This document shows, piece after piece, positions 34,351 to 41,976 of a stretch of 64,000 bases of DNA. Made by a program: the position numbers and the translations under genes. The stretch is from Bacteroidota bacterium (GTDB lineage Bacteria; Bacteroidota; Bacteroidia; J057; JADKCL01), in assembly GCA_016718825.1 (NCBI GenBank), contig JADKCL010000002.1, forward strand, positions 186,001 through 250,000, given 5' to 3'. The notes below the pieces were generated by a model. The model worked only from the letters and a program-made list of their open reading frames with translations. It was not told the origin of the DNA and did no database searches. Each line of letters starts with the position of its first letter. Positions within the stretch are counted from its first letter, which is position 1.

Positions 34351-35182
34351 ATGCACAAGAATAGATTCATCGTATTGGTCAGCAGCATTTTGGGGATGCT
34401 CGCTTTTGGCTGTTTACCTGAAAAGGAAGTTGAAATCGAGATTCCGCCTTATGACCGGCAGCTTGTCGTCGAATGTTACATGGAAGTCGGAAAGCCGTTC
34501 AGGCTGCTTGAGCGAGAGTATCGGCTTTTTTGAACCACAGGACACGCCGATTATTGCAGGTGCCGAGGTGGTGATTTCCCACAATGGAATCCATGATACC
34601 TTGCCGCAGGGTTTGTTTTTTGATCCGGAGGGATTGAAGATATTCAACTTTGCTTCGAGCGAAGTCGTGCCGGCCGACTATACCACTCAGTATTCGATTT
34701 CTGTCAAGTACCCGGATGGAAGGCATGTCACGGGCGCGGCCAAAATCATGCCTCCGGTTCAGTTGGAGCCGATGACAGCCTCTTTCAATGCAGACAGCAA
34801 CGCTTCCGTGCTCGTCAGGTGGCTCGATGAGCCCGGGCAACAGAATTTCTACCGTTTGGCATTGTTCAAGGGCAAGGTTTTTGATCCGAATCCTGACAAT
34901 GAAAATACCCAATTGCTCGATTTCACGCTCGATGACCGCATTGGGGACGGGGAGATGTTCACCGTTGGAACGTTGTTTGATTATCAATCAGGCGATACAA
35001 TCATCGCCCAATTGTACCATATCGACCAACCTTATTGGCGATACATCAATAGTTTGGACGATGCGGCAAGTTCAAACGGCAATCCATTTGCACAACCTGG
35101 CGTGATTCGATCGACGGTTTCCGGCGGAATCGGTGTGTTTACAGGCTACCTTTTCACACGAGATACCTTGATCATTCCGTGA
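34351..35182 (+). pseudogene. DUF4249 lipoprotein gene with frameshift
   Basis: Reading from ATG 34351, a lipoprotein start (lipobox LAFGC) runs for 60 codons to a TGA at 34531. The natural continuation lies in the next frame: from about 34507 the product SESIGFFEPQ... continues to a stop at 35182. The N-terminal part has DUF4249 character (PYDRQLVVECYME) and the rest resembles that family too (DRIGDGEMFTVGTLFDYQSGDT). The frame change needs one extra base or two missing near 34506, where the sequence is GCTGCTTGAGC. The gene lies 4 bp after its TonB receptor partner. It is either a real loss-of-function mutation or a sequencing error; the two parts are otherwise intact. Confidence 0.8.
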
Positions 35183-35272
35183 TGTTCAATTCCAAGCTGG
35201 AGAATCTTGCCTTCTGACTGTAATTTGACCTACAATTTTTCCTGAAAATCAGGTTTCAGGGAAAAACTGGAT

Positions 35273-35280
35273 TATTTTTG
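35273..35280 (+). promoter_or_regulatory. Candidate -7 box before esterase gene
   Basis: TATTTTTG lies 25 nt upstream of ATG 35306. The -33 element is not evident. Confidence 0.4.
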
Positions 35281-35305
35281 CAGTCAAATTGCCGATTGAT
35301 TCAGT

Positions 35306-36064
35306 ATGCTTGAGAAAATTCCGCTTGAGACGATGCCGCAGGGAAAGAAGGATCCCGCGTGGATGGCCCAGTTTAAAGGTGGGTTGTTCAAGCAGGGTTC
35401 CAAGCAACTGCCTTTTCGTCTGTATGAACCTGAGGTGGTTGCAGGTCAAACCTACCCCTTGATCCTGTGGTTGCACGGGGTCAAAGGCCGTGGTGATGAC
35501 AATCAGCGGCAAATCTCAGCCGGCAACAGCCATGCACCAGCCTTCTTCTCCAATCCGGAGGTACAAAAGCAGTTTCCAGCTTATGTGTTGGTCCCACAAT
35601 GTCCCGATGGGAAATTTTGGATCAATTTCACCAACCTTCGCATTCGCAGACCGCTGAAAATGGCAATGGCGTTGGTCGAAAATGCCCTTGCAACATTGCC
35701 TGTTGATCCTACCCGGGTATATGTGGGCGGGCAATCCATGGGCGCTTTTGCAACGTGGGCCTTGCTTGCCGAGTATCCTAAAACCTTCGCGGCGGGCATT
35801 CCCGTCAGTGGAGGAGGAAGTACACGCAAGGCGAAACGTAGCATTGCATCGCCCGTTTGGATTTTCCATGGCGCAAGTGACCCCATTGTGCGCGTGGTGC
35901 GTTCGCGTGAAATGCATGAAGCATTGCAAGCTGCCGGAAAATCAGTGACATATACAGAGTTCCCCAATGGACGTCACGACATTTGGCCCGCTGTTTTCAC
36001 GGAGCCCAATGTCGCCGAATGGTTGTTTGCCAACCAGACCCAAGCGGTCAAACGTCGGCGCTAA
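35306..36064 (+). CDS. Prolyl-oligopeptidase / esterase-type alpha/beta hydrolase
   Basis: A 252-residue cytoplasmic hydrolase of the esterase D / phospholipase group. It has the oxyanion-hole HG in LILWLHGVKGRGDDN, the nucleophile elbow GGQSMGAFATW and an acidic residue in FHGASDPIV, followed by the His in PNGRHDIW. All triad residues are present. It lacks a signal peptide. It is monocistronic, with a -7 box 25 nt upstream. The likely substrate is a short-chain ester or a carbohydrate ester. Confidence 0.85.
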   Translation: MLEKIPLETMPQGKKDPAWMAQFKGGLFKQGSKQLPFRLYEPEVVAGQTYPLILWLHGVKGRGDDNQRQISAGNSHAPAFFSNPEVQKQFPAYVLVPQCPDGKFWINFTNLRIRRPLKMAMALVENALATLPVDPTRVYVGGQSMGAFATWALLAEYPKTFAAGIPVSGGGSTRKAKRSIASPVWIFHGASDPIVRVVRSREMHEALQAAGKSVTYTEFPNGRHDIWPAVFTEPNVAEWLFANQTQAVKRRR

Positions 36065-36099
36065 ACCAATCAATATTCCGTTTCTAATTGACGTGAAGG

Positions 36100-37587
36100 C
36101 TATCTCTGGTGGCCATCATCCTCATCGTGCTTTTCGTCCGGATCAGGTGCTGGAGGCTCAGGTAAGCCCAATTCGTGGTTCAAGTATTTCTTGAGGTTGT
36201 AGATGTCCAAACGCTTGGCCATGATCTTTTTATCCTTGTCAAGGAGGTAGATCACCGGTGTGCTATAGATATCATAGAATATCCGGAAATTGGTTTTGTT
36301 CTGCGGATCAGCCACGTTTACAAAATCTTCCATTCCCTTTTCCTTGACAAACGCCTTCCATTTGTCGAGTTCCTCCTTGGTGGATACGGCAAATACATTG
36401 ACGCCGTATTGCTTGTATTCTTTCAGCAGTTCGGCGAGTTGCGGCATTTCCTTTTTACAATGCCCGCAATCATGGGCCCAAAACACCAAGACAGTGTATT
36501 TTGCGTCCATTTTGTAAAGGCTTGTCGAATTGCCATTGATATCGTCCATGATCAAATTGACTGCCTTCTCGTCGCAATTGTTGTAGCGCATCTTGTAATA
36601 GCGGTCCTTGATTTTGCTCAATTGCGTACTGTCGACCCAATCTGCGCGTCCGCTGACGTAGTAGGAGCCCGCCATGTGTACGTAAATCTTGTCGAAGCAC
36701 ATCTGCTTGCTGCCACTCCACATGTTGGTAATCGTGATCACGCAAAATTTGAACACATCTTTGTTCGCCTGCGCCTTCACCATGATATCTTCAATGCTCA
36801 TGATGATGGAGTCTGGATGCTGTACCGTGAGCCGATTCAGGTATTCCTTGATTTTGTTCTGAATGATCGGGGAGCGCAGCAACCGCTCATCACTAAAATC
36901 CACGAATTGCAAGTACTCAGACTTGTATTTCCTGAACTGAAATATTTTAGCTTCTTCGGCAGACATGCCGGTGGGGGCAGTCGCGACTTCAGGTTCTTGG
37001 GAGGCGTAAAGCAATTTCGATACGAATTTACCTTTGTTATCGGCAATCACCTTGTCACGGTAGGCCTTTACCTGCTTGTCAAGGTCTTGGAGGAGCTTGT
37101 CGATTTCCGTCTTGCGACCCTCGACCGTCGCCGGATTGTCCTTTTCGGCTTTCAGCTTTTCTGATTCCTTTTGTTTGGTCTCGATGAATTTCAGATAATC
37201 AAAGAAAATCGTGTTTTCGTCGCTGACCTTGACCTTCATCGCGGAAACCATGTTGGCGAGGTCGGTCTCCATCGAAATCTTGGGTTCGACGGCAAGGAAT
37301 TCAAAATACTTCATCCCGGGCACTACAAACAGAAAGATTCCGCCTTCAAGTTCCGTGCCTTTGAAATTCACGATCCCGGTCTTGGGGACGATCATCGTGT
37401 CCTTGATATACTGCTTGGTTCCAAGGTAGTAGGCGATCATCGTGGTATCGCCCTCCTTTAAACCCTTGACTTTGAAACTGTAATCATATTCCTTGACATT
37501 CGCAGCGTGCACACTTCCGATCGTCAGGAACAAAACCAAGAGCAACAATCCTTTCTTAAGCATTGAATTTGTATTCATCTTTGCCAT
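36100..37587 (-). CDS. Secreted thioredoxin-like protein with DUF4369/DUF5106-type domains
   Basis: A 495-residue periplasmic protein. A signal peptide (MLKKGLLLLVLFLTIGSVHA) is followed by a beta-rich DUF4369-like domain, a helical Lys/Glu-rich segment and a C-terminal TlpA-type thioredoxin fold with the active site CGHC at about 374-377 (FWAHDCGHCKKEMPQ). These proteins act as periplasmic disulfide reductants or in cytochrome maturation. The acidic His-rich tail (DPDEKHDEDDGHQR) could bind metal. A TAAATTTG box lies 20 nt upstream. It is divergent from DUF547. Confidence 0.88.
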   Translation of the reverse strand: MAKMNTNSMLKKGLLLLVLFLTIGSVHAANVKEYDYSFKVKGLKEGDTTMIAYYLGTKQYIKDTMIVPKTGIVNFKGTELEGGIFLFVVPGMKYFEFLAVEPKISMETDLANMVSAMKVKVSDENTIFFDYLKFIETKQKESEKLKAEKDNPATVEGRKTEIDKLLQDLDKQVKAYRDKVIADNKGKFVSKLLYASQEPEVATAPTGMSAEEAKIFQFRKYKSEYLQFVDFSDERLLRSPIIQNKIKEYLNRLTVQHPDSIIMSIEDIMVKAQANKDVFKFCVITITNMWSGSKQMCFDKIYVHMAGSYYVSGRADWVDSTQLSKIKDRYYKMRYNNCDEKAVNLIMDDINGNSTSLYKMDAKYTVLVFWAHDCGHCKKEMPQLAELLKEYKQYGVNVFAVSTKEELDKWKAFVKEKGMEDFVNVADPQNKTNFRIFYDIYSTPVIYLLDKDKKIMAKRLDIYNLKKYLNHELGLPEPPAPDPDEKHDEDDGHQR

Positions 37588-37607
37588 TCATGATTTGGGC
37601 ATTGGGC

Positions 37608-37615
37608 CAAATTTA
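37608..37615 (-). promoter_or_regulatory. Candidate -7 box of thioredoxin-like gene
   Basis: Read leftward, TAAATTTG lies 20 nt before ATG 37587; there is no TTG at the expected spacing. Confidence 0.35.
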
Positions 37616-37654
37616 AGATTATCTCAAGAAATAGGGGAAGATTCCTGAAAACAA

Positions 37655-38398
37655 ATGAATCCGCCAGCATTGGACGACAAAGCAAAGACCCTGCCAGAAG
37701 AAAAGGCACTGTCAATTTTGCAATTGATCAGCCAATGTCTTGCGGATTTGCAAATGGGAATACCGGTAGATGAGGGACTGAGTGAATTGGCATCCATTCC
37801 GCAACAGGAATTCCTCGCATGCTTCTTGGAGGATGGAATGCGTAAGGCATTCTGGATCAATGCCTACAATATCTTCAATTTGGTAGCTATGCGAAAGCGG
37901 ATCCCGCAAACCAAATGGGAGCGATGGCAACATTTTTCCAGACGGCAATTTTCTGTGGCAGGTTTTGCAATGAGCCTGAATGACATTGAACATGGAATTT
38001 TGCGCAGATCCAAATTTTGGTGGGCACAAGGATGGCTTCGAAATCCGTTTCCCGTCGGCTGGAAAAAGCGATTGCAACTGGAAAAGGACGATCCGCGGAT
38101 CCATTTTGCGTTGAATTGCGGAGCGAATGGTTGCCCTGCAATACGATTTTATACGGCTACAGGCGTCGAACAAGAGCTGGAATTGGCCACTATGGGCTTT
38201 TTTCATTCAGAGGTATTCTTGGAAGCCGACACTATTTGGGTTTCATCGCTCTTCCAAATGTATCTGGGTGACTTCGGCGGATTGAAAGGGTTGCGGAAAT
38301 GGTTGACAAAATACGGGGCCGAACTCGAGATCGAACAAAAGCGCATTCGATTCAGGAAATATGATTGGACAACCAATCTTCAGAAGTTCAATGAATGA
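37655..38398 (+). CDS. DUF547 domain protein
   Basis: A 247-residue protein of the DUF547 family. The segments AFWINAYNIFNL and SLNDIEHGILR, and the Cys-containing DPRIHFALNCGANGCPA, are the family's signature regions. The fold is related to papain-like enzymes, but no enzymatic activity is established. There is no signal peptide in this start. The 325-bp gap that follows contains no gene. Confidence 0.88.
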   Translation: MNPPALDDKAKTLPEEKALSILQLISQCLADLQMGIPVDEGLSELASIPQQEFLACFLEDGMRKAFWINAYNIFNLVAMRKRIPQTKWERWQHFSRRQFSVAGFAMSLNDIEHGILRRSKFWWAQGWLRNPFPVGWKKRLQLEKDDPRIHFALNCGANGCPAIRFYTATGVEQELELATMGFFHSEVFLEADTIWVSSLFQMYLGDFGGLKGLRKWLTKYGAELEIEQKRIRFRKYDWTTNLQKFNE

Positions 38399-38724
38399 GG
38401 CCATTTTGGCGAGCGTTCCATACGCCAAACATGAACCTTTTTTCTTCTAATGGCCCCCCAATGAACAGAATCCACGCATTTTCGTCGAAAAAGTCGACAA
38501 GTTATGAACAGGAACGCCATTTCGACCAATACAAACGCATTTCAACTTAATCATCTGATAATCATTTATTTAGGCATAACATGATCATTCAAGAAACTCC
38601 GTAATCACTAAGTTATCCTCCAAATATGCCTTTGGAGCGAATCAATGCAGGTTTTGAAACATTGAAAAATTAGCTAGCTTCGAATTGGTTATCTAAGGTT
38701 TGTACCATAAATTCTGATTTAGAG
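38399..38724. other. Intergenic region ahead of Hc1 gene
   Basis: A+T-rich gap without gene-quality frame or repeat. It probably contains the promoter of the histone-like gene; the word TAAGGTTTG at 38694 is close to, but does not match, the TAnnTTTG box (three instead of two spacer nucleotides). Confidence 0.4.
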
Positions 38725-38901
38725 ATGAAAAACAGATTTGATGAATTGAAGTCGCTCGTGATGTCGCTGGAAGAAGATTTCGCAAAATTCTACCAAAAAA
38801 GCAACAAAGCAGCTGGTACCCGCGTGCGCAAAGGCATGCAGGATCTGAAAAACTTGGCACAAGAGATTCGTATCGAAGTGCAAAACGCCAAAAACGACTG
38901 A
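38725..38901 (+). CDS. Hc1-type histone H1-like protein
   Basis: A 58-residue protein starting MKNRFDELKSLVMSLEEDF and ending with the charged helix LKNLAQEIRIEVQNAKND. It matches the short Hc1-like proteins of Bacteroidota, in which AGTRVRKGMQDLKNLAQEI is strongly conserved. Lysine and arginine residues cluster near the centre (SNKAAGTRVRKGMQ). It probably binds DNA as a small nucleoid-associated protein. It is easily overlooked because it is short. A good terminator follows 28 bp after the stop. Confidence 0.88.
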   Translation: MKNRFDELKSLVMSLEEDFAKFYQKSNKAAGTRVRKGMQDLKNLAQEIRIEVQNAKND

Positions 38902-38929
38902 TTGTCGTTTTGAAGGAATGAAAAGAATC

Positions 38930-38953
38930 AAGGCCCCCTCAAGGGCCTTTTTT
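38930..38953 (+). terminator. Terminator of Hc1 gene
   Basis: An AAGGCCC / GGGCCTT stem with a 6-nt loop runs into TTTTTT. Confidence 0.85.
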
Positions 38954-38979
38954 CGTGGATCCAAGGCAAGAACTCAACC

Positions 38980-39651
38980 TTAATTGAATCCGTAGCCGAC
39001 ACCGACTCCGGCGCGCAAATCCAAGCCGTCAAATCTCATTCCTGGTTTCTGCGCGACCGATTCATCGCCATCACAACCTGCACATTGCATTGTGTAGACC
39101 GATTTTGCAAAGCCATAACGCGGTCCAACAAAAAGGTCGATTGCCAATCTTTTTTTGATGAAAAATTGATATCCGACTACAAATCCAACATTCAACGAAT
39201 TGATGTTGACATTGACTTCAGCGTTCACTTCCTGGAAAATGTCGGGATCATAGGCAACAATCCCATAGGATTTTTTTACATGCTGCAGGCGCAGGTAGGT
39301 CCCAAGATAGGGGCCGCGGGGCACCTGACGCCTTTGAAACGCCAAAAAGTAGCGCAATTCAGGGGTGAGACCGATCAATTTGTAGTCAATGGGTTCCGGA
39401 AGGTTCGGCGAATAAACGGCAACCGTTGGTGCGCCGACCGCAAATCCAATTTGACCGGAAAATCTGGTTCCCAAACGTCGCTCCATTTGCACATTGAAAG
39501 TCGAAACAAAGAGGCTCAATGGATTGATTTTCAAAACCATGCCAGGGCTCTCACTGATCGGCTTCTGCGCCTTTGCAACCCCATGGAACCCGATTGCCAC
39601 CGGCAACAGGATCATCAAGGAAGCACGCAAAAACGTTTTGAAGGAAATCAT
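38980..39651 (-). CDS. Outer-membrane beta-barrel-like protein, unknown
   Basis: A 223-residue exported protein with a signal peptide (FLRASLMILLPVAIGFHGVAKA). The mature part has alternating strand pattern and ends in an aromatic-Phe-Asn sequence (VGVGYGFN), like small barrels of the DUF3575/OmpW style. Two Cys lie close together (QCAGCDGD), possibly forming a disulfide loop. ATG 39651. The function is unknown. A TAATTTTG box lies only 5 nt upstream of the start, close enough to make a leaderless transcript, but lacks a -33 partner. Confidence 0.75.
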   Translation of the reverse strand: MISFKTFLRASLMILLPVAIGFHGVAKAQKPISESPGMVLKINPLSLFVSTFNVQMERRLGTRFSGQIGFAVGAPTVAVYSPNLPEPIDYKLIGLTPELRYFLAFQRRQVPRGPYLGTYLRLQHVKKSYGIVAYDPDIFQEVNAEVNVNINSLNVGFVVGYQFFIKKRLAIDLFVGPRYGFAKSVYTMQCAGCDGDESVAQKPGMRFDGLDLRAGVGVGYGFN

Positions 39652-39779
39652 TGCTCAAAATTAGAACCTTTTGGCATCAGCGAAAATCAATTTCTTCAAC
39701 AGGTTTCAATGAGAGCTGTCAAGACGTTTCGACATTCTGTAAGTTTGCGCAGGACAATGGTACATTCACTATAATCTCA

Positions 39780-40298
39780 ATGGCTACCGAATCGTCTAAA
39801 ATATTTCCAATTGCCTTCTGGGCGTTGATTTCGTCAGCGGTCATACTCTTGAGTGGAACCTGTCGCAAAGCTTCCTCACCGACAAATATCGGGTCAGATG
39901 TACTTTCTACGCAAAGTTTTGTAGGGCCTTGGGTAGCGAGTACCGTGGAAGTGGAGATCGTTTCCAAAGACAAAATTGGCGGGGATGATCACTTGCATTA
40001 TGAGTCCAAGGAATTGGCAGCACAACAGGGCCGGAAGCCGGCCATGACGATCTACAACGCCGATGGAAGTTACAGGGAGGAGATCTTCTCGATAAGCGAC
40101 TCATTGGTGCAGTCCAAAGCAGGCTTTTGGCACTTTTACCAAGATAGCCTGTTCATGCGCTTGGATGTCACAGGAAGTCCTAAAATCGCATTCCAAGCCG
40201 CCAAGCAGGGCAATGGGCTCAAGTTGTACAGCCGGATAGATTGGGACGGTGACGGGGCCAAGGACGATCAAATGACGGTCTCGCTCAAGCGCCCATGA
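39780..40298 (+). CDS. Small lipoprotein-like protein, unknown
   Basis: A 172-residue protein starting at ATG 39780. It has a membrane-like N-terminus (PIAFWALISSAVILLSGTC) that ends in a Cys; the lipobox is weak because Thr precedes the Cys. The mature part is beta-rich, containing FVGPWVASTVEVEIVSKDK and later the charged WDGDGAKDDQMTVSL, which resembles lipocalin-like or DUF-type extracellular domains. No family recognised. Earlier in-frame sequence reads into the intergenic region and is not counted. Confidence 0.6.
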   Translation: MATESSKIFPIAFWALISSAVILLSGTCRKASSPTNIGSDVLSTQSFVGPWVASTVEVEIVSKDKIGGDDHLHYESKELAAQQGRKPAMTIYNADGSYREEIFSISDSLVQSKAGFWHFYQDSLFMRLDVTGSPKIAFQAAKQGNGLKLYSRIDWDGDGAKDDQMTVSLKRP

Positions 40299-40307
40299 TT
40301 GCGCGCA

Positions 40308-41270
40308 TCAACCGCGGCTAACCATCGCAAACATCTCCGCAAGCAGGATTTTGGCAAAGTCCTGATTGTTTCCCAAAGCATTTTGAAATGCCATCCAATC
40401 CGGTTTCGCATTCAATGAAAGTACTTTTGCAGATGTTGAGGCATCACTTGAAACACTTTCGCATTTAAGCTTGACGCTGAATGCTTTGAGGCCAGTAGCG
40501 TCGGAGATTTTCTTGGCCCATTCAAGGTATGTGCGATGCAACTTGTCGGTGACATCGGTTGCGCCGCCTCCACCGCCTCCAGGATTCTTGACTTGGATCG
40601 CTACGCCTTGCAGCACCACTTCGCTGAGGTAGGCAGCTTGATCACGTAGCAGTTGCCTTGTTTCGGCATCAATCTGAACCTTATCTGATTCCGAGGCAGT
40701 TATGTTATGACGGTCAATGAGTTCCTCCAAAGTTTGCACGCCATCTCCCGTCAAACGCAAGGCTGTCCTTGTAATTCCTGAAACCAATTCTCCACCGATG
40801 ATCAAAAGTTCAAGATCCTCGCCCTCTGCCTGCTCTTCGAGGAGCCAAGTAGCATAGTCATCGGCAAAGGTATCGAGATGCAATTCGAGGTCTTGGAGAT
40901 GCTTGAGATTGGAGGCCACCCCATGCCCATCAACGCTGAATGCCGGTAGACAACGGTAAATCTTGCCTTCGATCCAGAATTCGCCAATCAGGCGCTCCAA
41001 CTGCGCTGTACTTGTTTGCTCGGAATCCAACTTGAACACTTTGCTGGCAGGAGTGGGGATCGCCAATTCCGCGAGGTAAAAGCGTGTGATCGGGAGGTCG
41101 CTGCAAATCGTTGTTCCCAAATGGGAATTGCTGCCCAGGATGGATCCTTGGAATACAATTTCCGTCTGACCGGCATGGGTGAATTTGACAGCTTCCTGTC
41201 CCCAGGCGACGGAGAGGTCCTGAACGGTGATTCCTGCGTTTTGGGCGGCTTCGATGAGTCGTTGTTGCAT
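40308..41270 (-). CDS. Stand-alone ATP-grasp protein (cyanophycin-synthetase/GshAB-like domain)
   Basis: A 320-residue protein resembling the C-terminal ATP-grasp part of cyanophycin synthetase or bifunctional glutathione synthetase. It shows a TTICSDLPITRFYLAELAIPTP segment, a nucleotide-binding-type LLEEQAEGEDLELLIIGGELVSGITR and a GGGGGGATDVTD loop. Those families use the domain to ligate an amino acid to a peptide or amine. Here it lacks the N-terminal Glu ligase or Mur domain, so its substrate is unknown. The start is ATG 41270. It follows the PqiA-like gene by 58 bp in the same orientation. Confidence 0.8.
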   Translation of the reverse strand: MQQRLIEAAQNAGITVQDLSVAWGQEAVKFTHAGQTEIVFQGSILGSNSHLGTTICSDLPITRFYLAELAIPTPASKVFKLDSEQTSTAQLERLIGEFWIEGKIYRCLPAFSVDGHGVASNLKHLQDLELHLDTFADDYATWLLEEQAEGEDLELLIIGGELVSGITRTALRLTGDGVQTLEELIDRHNITASESDKVQIDAETRQLLRDQAAYLSEVVLQGVAIQVKNPGGGGGGATDVTDKLHRTYLEWAKKISDATGLKAFSVKLKCESVSSDASTSAKVLSLNAKPDWMAFQNALGNNQDFAKILLAEMFAMVSRG

Positions 41271-41328
41271 AAGATGATACGTGATAATTCTGGGTGAAAA
41301 AGGGAACCTACGATAGGCAAGCAGCAGT

Positions 41329-41856
41329 TCAGTTGCTTTCGGTGATTTCTCTGGACGGACCTTTTGGAAATTGAATGAGCTGAACGGCAATAATGGAAGT
41401 AATGCAGTAAGCTGTAAAGAAGTAAAATCCACTTCGAAGCTCTGCATGCATGTTTTCATTGGTTTTCAAGCTCAAGTAGGCGATGAATACACCGACCACA
41501 AAAACATCTGCCATGCTCCATTTGCTGATGAGTCCGACAAATTTATGCATGCGGTAGGTTGCGTTGCGGGAAGGCGAAAGTGCGACAAATCCCATGATCA
41601 AGGCTTTTGCAAAAGGCACCAATACGCTGAAAAGAAGTATGAGGAAGGCTACAAAACCGTTTCCGTTTTCATTGAGGCTTCCGATGGTGCCCAAAATACT
41701 GCGCGTTTCGTCCAGAACGGATTGCTTTCCAAGCAGCGGTATCGAAAAGGAGGCTTCAAGCGTCAAAAGATCATTCATCAGCCCGGGAATAAGCAAGCCA
41801 ACTGAAATCAGCAGCAATACAAATCCGACCAAGTTTCTAGGTTCCAATGCCTTCAT
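41329..41856 (-). CDS. Paraquat-inducible protein A family membrane protein
   Basis: A 175-residue protein with four hydrophobic segments. The signature SKWSMADVFVVGVFIAYL lies at about 112-130. It is a single PqiA domain, half the length of the E. coli PqiA. PqiA proteins work with PqiB (MCE) in envelope lipid transport; no pqiB is adjacent, but an MCE protein is encoded at 8691. The gene is upstream of the ATP-grasp gene, implying an operon. Confidence 0.85.
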   Translation of the reverse strand: MKALEPRNLVGFVLLLISVGLLIPGLMNDLLTLEASFSIPLLGKQSVLDETRSILGTIGSLNENGNGFVAFLILLFSVLVPFAKALIMGFVALSPSRNATYRMHKFVGLISKWSMADVFVVGVFIAYLSLKTNENMHAELRSGFYFFTAYCITSIIAVQLIQFPKGPSREITESN

Positions 41857-41901
41857 TCCGCCAAATTACAGGTTGCGCGTTGGATTGTCTCCACTTTGCC
41901 T

Positions 41902-41945
41902 AAAAAAAATCGAGGCAACCACCTTGCGGTGGTCACCCCGTCCTC
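41902..41945 (-). terminator. Terminator of the first PD40-OmpA gene
   Basis: Read leftward, an outer stem CGAGG/CCTCG encloses an ACCACC/GGTGGT hairpin and is followed by a T-rich run (eight T). It lies 32 bp after the stop of the 877-residue PD40-OmpA gene. Confidence 0.75.
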
Positions 41946-41976
41946 GTATTAAATTCTTGAGTAGCCCGTATACAAA

